Origin: a virus | IMG/VR virus record: IMGVR_UViG_3300046515_000173 | Location: 1 to 40,252 of that record | Length of the DNA: 40,252 bases | Strand: one strand, 5' to 3' | Shown: piece by piece, positions 8,946 through 16,502 of the stretch | Layout: each line of letters opens with the position of its first letter | Numbering within the stretch: the stretch's first letter is position 1 | Position numbers and translations under genes: made by a program | Notes under the pieces: generated by a model | Told to the model about the DNA's origin: nothing | The model's input: only the letters and a program-made list of their open reading frames with translations | Database searches by the model: none

Positions 8946-9172
8946 TCGACCGCATCAAAGCCCGCCTGGTTCCCGGTGCCCGTCACTGGTGGAAGTGGTC
9001 CAGCGTGCAATTCGCTGTCCTGGGCGGGGTGCTCACCAGCTGGGCCGCGACCGACCCGAACGGTTTCGCGCACATCGTCGCCCTGCTTCCGAGCTGGGCC
9101 CAACCCTTCGTGGGGGTTGCCCTCGCCGTGGTCGCAATCGCGCTGCGGATTACACAGCGCAAGGAAGGCTGA
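8942..9172 (+). CDS. Holin-like membrane protein
   Basis: 76 residues from ATG 8942, with two hydrophobic stretches (about 20-35 and 46-69) separated by a short polar turn, and a charged C-terminus (RITQRKEG). The pattern HWWKWSSVQFAVLGG is familiar from small phage membrane proteins next to lysozymes in alphaproteobacterial phages. It may be the main holin, an antiholin or a partner of the preceding gene. It sits two bases before the endolysin. Confidence 0.62.
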   Translation: MIDRIKARLVPGARHWWKWSSVQFAVLGGVLTSWAATDPNGFAHIVALLPSWAQPFVGVALAVVAIALRITQRKEG

Positions 9173-9174
9173 CC

Positions 9175-9759
9175 ATGTCCCAAGAACCCAAGCTTTCAAC
9201 AACGGCGAAGGGCGGCACCCTCGCCGCGATCATCGGGCTGCTGTCCGCCGGCATGCTTCTGGAGGAAACGCCGAAGGAAGAAAGCGGCCGCACCGTGCGC
9301 GCCGAAGTCGCTGCCGATGGCACTGCCAGGGTCACGCACATCGCGGGCCCGCAATATTTGACGCCGTATCTCGACATCGCGAAAGTGCCCACCGCGTGCG
9401 ATGGCATCACCAAGGGCGTGAAGATGGGCCAGCGCTACACCGAGGCACAGTGTGCTGCGCTGCTCGAGCACGAGCTGGTGGTCCATGCTCAAGGTGTAAT
9501 GCGCTGCACCCCGACGTTGGCTGGCGATGGTCGCGATCATCAGCGGGTCGCCGCCGTGCTGCTCGCCTACAATATCGGGGTCGGCGCTTACTGCGGCTCG
9601 ACCGTCGCAAAACGGTTCAATGCCGGGCAGTGGCGTGCTGGGTGTGACGCGTTCGCCATGTGGAACAAAGCGCGCGTCAACGGCACACTACGCCCGGTGG
9701 CGGGGCTGACGGCGCGCCGGGGCCGGGAGCGGGCGATCTGCCTCAAAGGTGCCGCATGA
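9175..9759 (+). CDS. Endolysin, GH24 lysozyme-like with N-terminal signal anchor
   Basis: 194 residues. Residues about 13-29 are hydrophobic (GTLAAIIGLLSAGMLL), consistent with a signal-anchor-release or membrane-tethered export signal. The muramidase core has TPYLDIAKVPTACDG, a QCAALLEHELVVH helix, LLAYNIGVGAYCGSTV and CDAFAMWNKA, all typical of phage lysozymes; AYN-G is the usual substrate-cleft block. The canonical catalytic Glu nine residues before the Asp of YLD appears to be Gly, as discussed in the findings. It cleaves peptidoglycan after release by the holin. Confidence 0.85.
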   Translation: MSQEPKLSTTAKGGTLAAIIGLLSAGMLLEETPKEESGRTVRAEVAADGTARVTHIAGPQYLTPYLDIAKVPTACDGITKGVKMGQRYTEAQCAALLEHELVVHAQGVMRCTPTLAGDGRDHQRVAAVLLAYNIGVGAYCGSTVAKRFNAGQWRAGCDAFAMWNKARVNGTLRPVAGLTARRGRERAICLKGAA

Positions 9760-10322
9760 AACTCCTGCTCTCGCTCCTGGGCGGACTTCGCGCGCTTGCC
9801 TCGGGCCTCGCGGGTTGGGCCATTCGCCATCCGTGGCCATGTGCCTGCGCGGTGCTGCTGGCGATCGCCTGGTGGCAGTGGAGCGGGAAGCAGGATGCAC
9901 TCGGCGAACGCGACAAAGCGCACGTGGCGCTCGCCGCCGAAAAGAATGGCCGCAAGGCCGACCGTGCGGACTGGCTGCGCCAAGTGGCTGCAGCGAAGGC
10001 CGCAACAGCTGCAGCCGAGCACAAGTCAAAGGAGATCGCTTTCAATGCACAATCCACTCGCGACGCGCTTGCCGAGGACAATGCTGGCCTGCGCGCTTAC
10101 ATCGCTGCTCGCCGCGTGCGGTCCAGCGTCGGTGGCATCGCTTCCGCCCCAACCACCGATGATCTCGGTGCCCCGGTTTCTGCAGACGCGGCCGAGCCCG
10201 CCCTCGTGGCGGCGGACGAAGCCGACCTTGTCGCCTGCGACCGATACTACGTCGACCTCACCACCGCATACGAGTGGGCCCAGGGGTTGATACGCGCCGG
10301 TCTCGCAAAGCCGATGCCGTGA
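9756..10322 (+). CDS. i-spanin (Rz-like) inner-membrane subunit
   Basis: 188 residues. An N-terminal membrane segment (about 27-43, CACAVLLAIAWWQW) is followed by a long Ala/Lys/Glu-rich coiled coil (about 50-125), the layout of Rz-type inner-membrane spanins that join an outer-membrane lipoprotein to disrupt the outer membrane. The decisive context is a lipoprotein gene embedded in the +1 frame (10045-10290). The C-terminal 60 residues past the coiled coil are unusually long for Rz. ATG 9756 overlaps the endolysin stop. Confidence 0.82.
   Translation: MKLLLSLLGGLRALASGLAGWAIRHPWPCACAVLLAIAWWQWSGKQDALGERDKAHVALAAEKNGRKADRADWLRQVAAAKAATAAAEHKSKEIAFNAQSTRDALAEDNAGLRAYIAARRVRSSVGGIASAPTTDDLGAPVSADAAEPALVAADEADLVACDRYYVDLTTAYEWAQGLIRAGLAKPMP
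10045..10290 (+). CDS. o-spanin (Rz1-like) lipoprotein nested in the i-spanin gene
   Basis: An 81-residue frame lying wholly inside the i-spanin gene in another reading frame. A strong ribosome site AAAGGAG at 10028-10034 sits ten bases before ATG 10045. The product has a short basic start, a hydrophobic segment and a lipobox, LLAAC-G with Cys at about residue 25, followed by a Pro/Ser/Thr-rich mature part. This is the known Rz/Rz1 arrangement. The lipoprotein should be anchored in the outer membrane and pair with the i-spanin. Confidence 0.82.
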   Translation: MHNPLATRLPRTMLACALTSLLAACGPASVASLPPQPPMISVPRFLQTRPSPPSWRRTKPTLSPATDTTSTSPPHTSGPRG

Positions 10323-10873
10323 GAGACCAAGAAGATATCCCGGCTGACCTGTCGGAGCTGATCCGCCTCGGTACGATCGCGTCTGTCGATCTCGCAGCAA
10401 AGCGGTGCACGGTGCTCTACGGCGACGAGGACGACGAGGACGGTGGAGCCACTACCCCGCCGATCCGTTGGCTCGCGCCCCGGTGCGGCAAGACGAAGGT
10501 ATGGAGCCCTCCCAGCGAAGGCGAACAGGTGGTGCTGTTGTGCCCCGATGGCCAACTCGCCGCCGCGATCGCGCTGGTTGGCATCGACCAGGACGAATTC
10601 CCGCTACCGGCTTGGGGCCTGACTGAGGGCGTGGAGTTCGAAGACGGGGCGCAGATCCGCTACGACCCCGAAGGCCATAAGCTTACGGCTGTCCTGCCCG
10701 CCGGTGGAACGGCGCTGATCGAAGCGCCCGGCGGCTTGACGATCCGGGGGGACGTGACTGTGGAGGGTAAGCTCACCGCCCGAGACGATGTCGTCGGTGG
10801 CGGTGTTAGCCTCAAGAACCACAAGCATGGCGGCGTACAAGCCGGTGCGGCTCAGACGGGCGCGCCAGCTTAG
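10319..10873 (+). CDS. V: Baseplate spike protein V
   Basis: 184 residues (P2 gpV 211). An N-terminal OB-fold-like region (LIRLGTIASVDLAAKRCTV) and a SEGEQVVLLCPDG strand pair lead to a beta-helical C-terminal part with the sequence LKNHKHGG. The HxH (His168/His170) is the iron-binding tip motif of the P2/phi92-type membrane-piercing spike. I chose GTG 10319, which overlaps the spanin stop (GTGA). It directly follows the lysis cassette, so it is separated from J and I, unlike P2. Confidence 0.9.
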   Translation: MRDQEDIPADLSELIRLGTIASVDLAAKRCTVLYGDEDDEDGGATTPPIRWLAPRCGKTKVWSPPSEGEQVVLLCPDGQLAAAIALVGIDQDEFPLPAWGLTEGVEFEDGAQIRYDPEGHKLTAVLPAGGTALIEAPGGLTIRGDVTVEGKLTARDDVVGGGVSLKNHKHGGVQAGAAQTGAPA

Positions 10874-10881
10874 AACGGCCG

Positions 10882-11037
10882 TTACGGCCGTCGATCGCGA
10901 GATTTAAGCCCGTCTTTCCAACCTCGAACCCAAGCTAGCGCCACCGGCCCCTGCTTGTAAGGATTCGAGGAGAGCGGCGCGTTCTCTGCGCCAGCACGAA
11001 ATCCTAGCCGCAGGGCCTTATCAATGCTGTTGATCAT
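10882..11037 (-). CDS. Rmf/CrpP-like small protein (ribosome modulation factor fold), antisense
   Basis: A 51-residue leftward gene in the 290-base gap between V and W, against the direction of the late operon. The pattern GFRAGAENA, then NPY, then AW-x2-GW-x2-G matches the ribosome modulation factor layout (G-x2-AG-x-PY-x-W-x2-GW). RMF-type proteins bind ribosomes; phage members of the fold have unknown roles. There is no clear ribosome site before ATG 11037, and a short open frame (11047-11160) ends just upstream on the same strand. It looks like a moron insertion. Confidence 0.65.
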   Translation of the reverse strand: MINSIDKALRLGFRAGAENAPLSSNPYKQGPVALAWVRGWKDGLKSRDRRP

Positions 11038-11046
11038 AATGGTATG

Positions 11047-11160
11047 TTAGGCGCGTCCGCCGCCTAGAAGCAACGGCGGGTACGGCACGCGCAGCGCGGT
11101 AGCGCCTGCCATTACCCCGCCTTCCCCTAGATAAAACGCGAGCGATAGCGCTCTGGTCAT
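11047..11160 (-). CDS. Possible 37-residue leftward peptide upstream of the Rmf-like gene
   Basis: A short frame, ATG at 11160 and TAA at 11047-11049, encoding a mildly hydrophobic peptide (starts MTRALSLAFYLG, ends PPLLLGGGRA). An ATG at 11166 would add two residues and overlap the start of W on the other strand. No family is recognised and there is no clear ribosome site. It is listed because it fills the space before the Rmf-like gene and could be co-transcribed with it. It may be chance. Confidence 0.3.
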   Translation of the reverse strand: MTRALSLAFYLGEGGVMAGATALRVPYPPLLLGGGRA

Positions 11161-11164
11161 CCCC

Positions 11165-11515
11165 ATGATCGGGATGAACGCCACCACCGGAAAGCAACTC
11201 GAGGGCACAGCGCACCTCGCGCAGTCGATCGGCAAGATCCTGTGCACGCCGCTGGGCACGCGCATCATGCGCCGCGACTTCGGCTCGCTGCTGTTCGACC
11301 TGATCGACCGCCCCATCAACGCCGCCACCGTCATGCTCCTGCGCGCGGCGACCGCTGTCGCAATCCGCCAGTGGGAGCCTCGCATCGCGATCGCCAAGAT
11401 CGACGTTTCGGGCAGCTTCGCGGCGGGCAATCTCGCGATCGCGATCTCGGGCAAGCGCACCGACGTCGCCGCGCCCAACGCGCAAGTCACCCTTTCCATC
11501 CCCATCGCCAGCTGA
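11165..11515 (+). CDS. W: Baseplate protein W (GPW/gp25 family)
   Basis: 116 residues (P2 gpW 115). The motif ILCTPLGTRIMRRDFGSLLFDLID is the signature of the gp25/gpW lysozyme-like baseplate wedge family, followed by the LLRAATAVAIRQWEPRI helix. It is a wedge component around the spike V. ATG 11165 is taken as start; ATG 11174 is the alternative. The gene lies 290 bases after V because of the antisense insertion, and 10 bases before the sheath gene. Confidence 0.92.
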   Translation: MIGMNATTGKQLEGTAHLAQSIGKILCTPLGTRIMRRDFGSLLFDLIDRPINAATVMLLRAATAVAIRQWEPRIAIAKIDVSGSFAAGNLAIAISGKRTDVAAPNAQVTLSIPIAS

Positions 11516-11525
11516 GGCACGTCCC

Positions 11526-12680
11526 ATGACCCACGGCCTGACCCTTACCGAATCGTCCGACAGCACCGTCACTGTTTCGCTAGCCAGCATGGCGAAGATC
11601 GGCCTGATTGCCACCAGCAAGGCAGGTCCCGACGACGTTGCCGCAGAAATCGACGCCGCCTTCCCGCTCAACACCCCGGTGCTGGTGACCGACGTCGACG
11701 CCGCCGCAGGCAAAGCGGGAAGCCTGGGCACCCTCAAGAAGGCGCTCGAGGCGATCGGCGACCAGGCCAGCCCTATCGTCGTGGTCGTGCGCGTGGCGGA
11801 AGGCGCAACGTCGGCGGAAACTGACGCCAATGTGATCGGCGCCACGGACGGGAACACTTACACCGGCCTGCAGGCGCTACTGGCGGCCGAGAGCCTCGTC
11901 GGGGTCCGCCCGCGCATCATTGGTGCCCCTGGCCTCGATACGTTGGCTGTGACCACCGAGCTGGTCATCACCGCCAAAAAGCTGCGCGCCATGTCCTATG
12001 CCCGCGCGATCGGCGCCGACGTCGCTGCGGCCGTCCTCTACCGCGACAATTTTGCAGCGCGGGAACTGATGCTGATCTGGCCCGACACCAACGCCTGGGC
12101 CGGCGATGCCGTCGCCCGCGCGCTTGGCCTGCGCGCCCGCATCGACGAGGAGATCGGATGGCACAAGACGCTATCGAACGTGGCGATGGACGGCGTTCTG
12201 TCGATCACGAAGGACGTCCACTTCGACCTGCTGGACGCTTCCACCGATGCCGGCGTTCTCAACGATGCGCCCGTCACCACGATCATTCGCACCGATGGCC
12301 ACCGCTTCTGGGGCAACCGGACCACCGCCGGCCCCGAACAGCCCGACTTCGTGTTCGAAAGCGCCGTGCGCACGAGCTTCGCGCTGCAGGACGTCATCGC
12401 CACCACCATGCAGCCCTTCATCGATCAGCCCATCACCGTGGGCCAGATCAAGAACCTGCTGGAAAAGATGAACGCTGCAGCGCGCGCGCTGGTCACGGCC
12501 GGCAAGATCGTCGGCGCGAAGTTCTTCTTCGACGCTGCCGCCAACACCTCCGACCAGCTCGCGGTGGGCAAGCCGACCTTCCGGTTCCAGTTCACGCCGT
12601 GCGCGCCGATGGAAAACCCGACCGTCGTCCTGGTCATCACCGATTTCTACTACTCGGACTTCGCAGACCAGCTGGTCTGA
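11526..12680 (+). CDS. FI: Tail sheath protein FI
   Basis: 384 residues (P2 gpFI 396). The N-terminus has the sheath pattern ASMAKIGLIATSKAG, then NTPVLVTDVDAAA, VVVVRVAEG, and the C-terminal block with FQFTPCAPMENPTVVLVITDFYYSDF typical of P2-type sheaths. It polymerises around the tube and contracts at infection. It is followed after 36 bases by the tube gene, the usual sheath-tube pair. Confidence 0.95.
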   Translation: MTHGLTLTESSDSTVTVSLASMAKIGLIATSKAGPDDVAAEIDAAFPLNTPVLVTDVDAAAGKAGSLGTLKKALEAIGDQASPIVVVVRVAEGATSAETDANVIGATDGNTYTGLQALLAAESLVGVRPRIIGAPGLDTLAVTTELVITAKKLRAMSYARAIGADVAAAVLYRDNFAARELMLIWPDTNAWAGDAVARALGLRARIDEEIGWHKTLSNVAMDGVLSITKDVHFDLLDASTDAGVLNDAPVTTIIRTDGHRFWGNRTTAGPEQPDFVFESAVRTSFALQDVIATTMQPFIDQPITVGQIKNLLEKMNAAARALVTAGKIVGAKFFFDAAANTSDQLAVGKPTFRFQFTPCAPMENPTVVLVITDFYYSDFADQLV

Positions 12681-12716
12681 GCCGAGCCCTCTCTCCACCG
12701 CTGAAAGGATCCGGCC

Positions 12717-13226
12717 ATGGGCCTGCCGCGCAAGCTCGTAAACATCAACGCCTACGCCGATGGCCTGAGCTTCCTCGGCCAGATCGCCGAGTTCGAGGAG
12801 CCCAAGCTCGCCATCGCCACCGACGATTGGCGCGGCGGCGGCATGCTCGGCCCGGTCAAGATGGACATGGGCCTCGAAGCGCAGGAAGCCACCCTGACGA
12901 TGGGCGGCCACACCGCGTCGCTGATCCGCAGGTTCGGCACCACGGCGGTCGACGGCGTCCAGTTGCGCCTGGTCGCCGCGTACCGCGCCGACGACGGCAC
13001 CGCCGCGCAGGCGGTCGAGATCTACCTCGGCGGCCGCTTCTCGGAAATCGACCTCGGCAAGGGCAAGGCGGGCGAAGGCACCGAGCACAAGTACACCGTG
13101 CCGGTCGCCTATTATCGTCGCGTCGTCGATGGCGTGGTCGAGGTCGAGATCGACATGGTCAACGGCGTGTTCCTGGTCGACGGCATTGATCGCTACGCCG
13201 AAATCATGGCGATCCTGCTCGGCTGA
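12717..13226 (+). CDS. FII: Major tail tube protein FII
   Basis: 169 residues (P2 gpFII 172). MGLPRKLVNINAYADGLSFLGQIAEFEEPKL is the near-invariant opening of P2-type tube proteins. Other family elements are KMDMGLEAQEATLTMGGH and EIDMVNGVFLVDG. It forms the inner tail tube through which DNA passes. AAGGAT lies before ATG 12717. A 129-base spacer with a strong hairpin follows before E. Confidence 0.95.
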   Translation: MGLPRKLVNINAYADGLSFLGQIAEFEEPKLAIATDDWRGGGMLGPVKMDMGLEAQEATLTMGGHTASLIRRFGTTAVDGVQLRLVAAYRADDGTAAQAVEIYLGGRFSEIDLGKGKAGEGTEHKYTVPVAYYRRVVDGVVEVEIDMVNGVFLVDGIDRYAEIMAILLG

Positions 13227-13248
13227 CGCTCCCGCCATCACGATATCT

Positions 13249-13281
13249 ACCAGGCGGTCCATTTGCGGGGCGCCGCCTGGT
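13249..13281. other. Inverted repeat between tube and chaperone genes
   Basis: Nine-base arms ACCAGGCGG (13249-13257) and CCGCCTGGT (13273-13281) pair perfectly around a 15-base loop. There is no U-run after it, so it is not a standard intrinsic terminator. Its position right after the tube gene would suit a partial terminator, RNA-processing or stability element that keeps tube and sheath above downstream tail proteins. Confidence 0.5.
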
Positions 13282-13355
13282 GGTGGGCCGGGGAGGATCG
13301 GTAGCCTTTCCCCCCTCCTCGGCCCTGTTCGCCCCGCTGCACTGGAGCCCCGCAC

Positions 13356-13715
13356 ATGGCCGAACAGACCGATGTCACCGCCGTCACTCAGACCGACAAC
13401 CGTTTCAAAACCGTCACGCTGTCGACGCCCATCATTCGCGGCACAACCAGCATCACCAAGCTCAACATCCGCAAACCCAAGGCCGGCCAGCTTCGCGGGG
13501 GCATTACCCTCCAGGATATCCTCACCACGGACGTCACCGCGATGCTCAACCTCATCCCGCGCGTTACGGACCCGCCTCTGATCGACGACGAAGCCGACAA
13601 CCTCGAGCCCGATGATTTCTCCGAGATCTGCGGAACAATCCGGGGTTTTTTTATGACGAAGGCGGAGCACGCGGCGATCGATGCACTGATGGCGCAACAT
13701 CGACCGAAGACCTGA
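13356..13715 (+). CDS. E: Tail assembly chaperone E (unshifted product)
   Basis: 119 residues (P2 gpE 91). TDNRFKTVTLSTPIIRG and ITKLNIRKPKAGQLRG are the typical start of the P2 E/Mu gp41 tail assembly chaperone family. A programmed -1 slip at 13646-13652 yields the longer E+E' product. The C-terminal 20 residues after the slip site differ between the two forms. It acts with E' in loading the tape measure for tube assembly and is not in the virion. Confidence 0.88.
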   Translation: MAEQTDVTAVTQTDNRFKTVTLSTPIIRGTTSITKLNIRKPKAGQLRGGITLQDILTTDVTAMLNLIPRVTDPPLIDDEADNLEPDDFSEICGTIRGFFMTKAEHAAIDALMAQHRPKT

Positions 13716-13852
13716 TCACCGAAATCGCGGCGATCTTCCATTGGCCCCTAAGCGAGCTGGTGGCGCTGCCCGTCGACGAACTGCTTGCATGGCGTGAACG
13801 CGCCGTCGGCATCTGGAACCGGATGAATCCGCCAGCCAAGGAAGGCACCTAG
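13356..13852 (+). CDS. E': Tail assembly chaperone E+E' (frameshift fusion, 13356-13652 joined to 13652-13852)
   Basis: Reading 13356-13652, then -1 into 13652-13852, gives about 165 residues (P2 E+E' 142). The E' part contains AAIFHWPLSELVALPVDELL and LLAWRERAVGIWNRMN, a typical GpE tail-chaperone domain. No separate start with ribosome site was found for E', supporting production by frameshift only. The E+E' stop overlaps the start of the tape measure gene (TAGTG). Confidence 0.85.
13646..13652 (+). promoter_or_regulatory. Programmed -1 ribosomal frameshift site T TTT TTT
   Basis: Seven T bases, in register GGT TTT TTT ATG of gene E. Slipping back one base continues as TTT TAT GAC GAA and stays open to the TAG at 13850-13852. 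P2 itself uses a T-rich slippery heptamer (T TTT TTG) at the same point to make gpE+E'. No obvious pseudoknot was worked out downstream. Confidence 0.85.
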
Positions 13853-16098
13853 TGAGCAACCGGCTTTCCCTGATCGTGAACTTCCTTGGCGTCGACAAGA
13901 TGTCGGGCGCGCTGCGCAACATCGTGGGCCTCGGACGTCGGGGCTCGACCTCGCTTCGCTCCCTGACCGGCGAAGCGCGTAAGCTCGACCGAGAACTGGC
14001 GGGCGTCCGGCGCGAGATTCAGGCGGGTTCGGGTAACATGACCGAGCTGATCAACCGCGAGCGGGCGCTTGAACGTTCGCTCGCGGGTGCCAACCAGCAG
14101 CTCCAGCGCCAACGCCGGCTTTTGGCCATCAATGCCGACCGAGAGGCGATGCTAGCGCGGGGCAGAGACTTACGCGCCAAGGGTGCAGAGGGCGTGATGG
14201 CGGGGGCAGCAATGTCTTTGCCGCTGATTGCCGCGACACGCCAGGCCATGACGTTCGAAAGCGCCATGGCCGACGTGCGCAAGGTCGTGAATTTCCCTTC
14301 ACCCAAGGTGTTCGCGCAGATGTCTGACGATGTCCTCGCGCTCAGCACGCGCATTCCGATGGCGGCAGAGGGTATCGCGGCGATCGTCGCCGCCGCCGGC
14401 CGAGCGAACATTCCTCGCGAGGAGCTACTGGGCTTTGCTCAAGACGCGGCCAAGATGGGCGTGGCCTTCGACATCTCTGGCGACGAAGCCGGCGGCATGA
14501 TGGCCAAATGGCGCACCGCGTTCGCGATGAATCAGAAGGGCGTGAATACCCTTTCCAATCAGATCAACGCCCTGACGAACGCCTATGGCGGCACCGCAGT
14601 GGAAGTATCCGGCATCGTCACTCGCATCGGTGCGCTGGGCAAGGTTGCCGGCGTCACTGCGCCGCAAGTTGCCGCCATGGCGCAGCTACTCAATAGCGTC
14701 GGTGTCGAGGAGGAAGTCGCGGCCACCGGCATCAAGAACATGATGCTGGCGCTTACGAAGGGGGATGCGGCAACCAAAAGCCAGGCGGCGTCGCTTGAAA
14801 GGCTAGGCCTCAGCGCTACCGGCCTTGCCGAGCGAATGCAAAAGGATGCCGGCGGGGCGATCACGGATGTTCTGACGCGCCTCAACAAAATCCCGAAAGC
14901 GCAGCAGGCAGGGATTCTGACCAATTTGTTCGGATCGGAATCGGTGGCAGCGATCGCGCCGATGCTCACCAACCTCGACAAGCTGCAAAACAACCTCGCG
15001 CTGGTGGGCGATAAGGCGCAGTACGCGGGATCGATGGAAAAGGAGTATCTCTCCGCCATCGCCACCAGCGAGGGTGCCACGGGCCTTGCGATGAACGCCT
15101 TGAAGGCACTTAACATCACGCTTGGGCAGGCCCTGCTCCCCACGGTGATGACGGCGTCGCAAAAGATCGTGTCGATCGCGAATTCCATGCGGGCATGGGC
15201 AAAACAGAACCCGCAGCTTTCGTCCGGCTTGGTCAAGCTGCTGACTGGCCTCGTTGCCTTGCGAATTGGTCTCGGCGCGGCGAAGTTTGCTTTCGGGGGG
15301 TTGCTTGGTCCCCTGGCCAAGATCATTCCCTATTTTCGGAAGGTCGAAGGCATCTCCGCCTTCGGGCGGCACCTCGGCATGTTCGGCAAGGTCGCTGTCC
15401 AGGCTGGGGGTTTGGCAGTCCGCGGCTTTGGGCTGATCAGGCTAGCTGCGATGTTCCTTGCCCGAGGCATTATGCAGGCTGGGATTATGATGATGGCGAA
15501 CCCGATCGTCCTAGTCATCACCCTGATCGTCGCCGCACTCGCTGGCGCCGCGTACCTGGTCTATACCCATTGGGACAAGATCAGCGCCGCATTCACCAGT
15601 GGTGTCGCATGGGTGAAGTCGTCGCTGCAGGCGCTGCCGGCGTGGCTCAAGACCATCGGGGCGATGATGATGCAGGGGCTCCTCATGGCCATCAACCCGA
15701 TGGCGCTGGCGTGGAAGCTTGTGCAGCTCGCGAAGAACGGCGTCACCGCGTTCAAGCAGTATTTCGGTATCAAGTCGCCTTCGCGCCTGTTCATGGCCAT
15801 GGGCGGGCATCTGACCGGGGGTCTTGAGCGCGGCATCGACAGGTCACGTCATGGCCCGGTGCGTGCGATAAGCCGCATGGCTACCGGCGTTGCAGCTGCC
15901 GGGGCGATATCGCTCACGCCTATGGCGGCCGCCGCGCGCTCGCCCGGCAAGGGATCTGCAGCCTCAGCGTCGGCGCCAATCGAGATCCATGTGCACGGCA
16001 CACCGGGGATGAACGTCCAGGATCTCGCCCGCGAGGTACGCCGCGAACTTGAGCGCCTGCAGGCCCGCAGCGCTCTCAGCAGCTATGAGGATCGCTAA
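13852..16098 (+). CDS. T: Tail tape measure protein T
   Basis: 748 residues (P2 gpT 815), determining tail length. The N-terminus has NFLGVDKMSGALRNIVGLG followed by a heptad-rich coiled coil (about 40-105). The central core has TFESAMADVRKVV, the typical phage tape-measure domain start, with AAAGRANIPREELLGFAQDAAKMG. A long hydrophobic stretch lies at about 540-570 (MMMANPIVLVITLIVAALAG). The end has YFGIKSPSRLFMAMGGHLTGGLERGI, the conserved tape-measure C-terminal motif. Start GTG 13852 overlaps the E' stop. Confidence 0.95.
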   Translation: MSNRLSLIVNFLGVDKMSGALRNIVGLGRRGSTSLRSLTGEARKLDRELAGVRREIQAGSGNMTELINRERALERSLAGANQQLQRQRRLLAINADREAMLARGRDLRAKGAEGVMAGAAMSLPLIAATRQAMTFESAMADVRKVVNFPSPKVFAQMSDDVLALSTRIPMAAEGIAAIVAAAGRANIPREELLGFAQDAAKMGVAFDISGDEAGGMMAKWRTAFAMNQKGVNTLSNQINALTNAYGGTAVEVSGIVTRIGALGKVAGVTAPQVAAMAQLLNSVGVEEEVAATGIKNMMLALTKGDAATKSQAASLERLGLSATGLAERMQKDAGGAITDVLTRLNKIPKAQQAGILTNLFGSESVAAIAPMLTNLDKLQNNLALVGDKAQYAGSMEKEYLSAIATSEGATGLAMNALKALNITLGQALLPTVMTASQKIVSIANSMRAWAKQNPQLSSGLVKLLTGLVALRIGLGAAKFAFGGLLGPLAKIIPYFRKVEGISAFGRHLGMFGKVAVQAGGLAVRGFGLIRLAAMFLARGIMQAGIMMMANPIVLVITLIVAALAGAAYLVYTHWDKISAAFTSGVAWVKSSLQALPAWLKTIGAMMMQGLLMAINPMALAWKLVQLAKNGVTAFKQYFGIKSPSRLFMAMGGHLTGGLERGIDRSRHGPVRAISRMATGVAAAGAISLTPMAAAARSPGKGSAASASAPIEIHVHGTPGMNVQDLAREVRRELERLQARSALSSYEDR

Positions 16099-16502
16099 TG
16101 GCTTCCGCTCCGCTGATGTCGCCCTCCCAGCTTCTGACGCTAGGCATGTTCCTGTTCGGCATGGACACGATCCCCTATTCCGATTTTCAACGTAGCCAAG
16201 GGTGGCGGCATGAGGGGACCGAGCGTCATATGGCGCGCCCCGCTACGCAGTTCGTCGGGCCTGGCGAGGATTCGATCACTCTTGCCGGGTTGCTCGTTCC
16301 CGAGATCGCTGGCAGCTACGGCGCGCTCGACCGCCTGGTCGAGATGGCGGACACTGGCGACAACTGGCCGCTCGTCGACGGCAGCGGTCGAGTGCTCGGG
16401 CACTTCCGAATCGATCAGCTCGATACGGCGCACCATACTGTCCTGGCAGGCGGCATCCCGCGCGCCATCGATTTCCAGCTCAGGCTCACGCGGGTAGACT
16501 GA
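16098..16502 (+). CDS. U: Tail protein U
   Basis: 134 residues (P2 gpU 159). LLTLGMFLFGMDTIPYSDFQR with WRH and VGPGEDSITLAGLL-P is the diagnostic pattern of the P2 gpU family. It works with T and D in tail assembly, probably at the tail hub. The start ATG overlaps the tape measure stop (TAATG) and its TGA overlaps the ATG of D. Confidence 0.93.
   Translation: MASAPLMSPSQLLTLGMFLFGMDTIPYSDFQRSQGWRHEGTERHMARPATQFVGPGEDSITLAGLLVPEIAGSYGALDRLVEMADTGDNWPLVDGSGRVLGHFRIDQLDTAHHTVLAGGIPRAIDFQLRLTRVD

Noticed and set aside
12171-13700. Leftward 509-codon frame opposite sheath, tube and E
   Set aside because: Covers three certain rightward genes and has typical shadow composition (repeated D, R, H, V).
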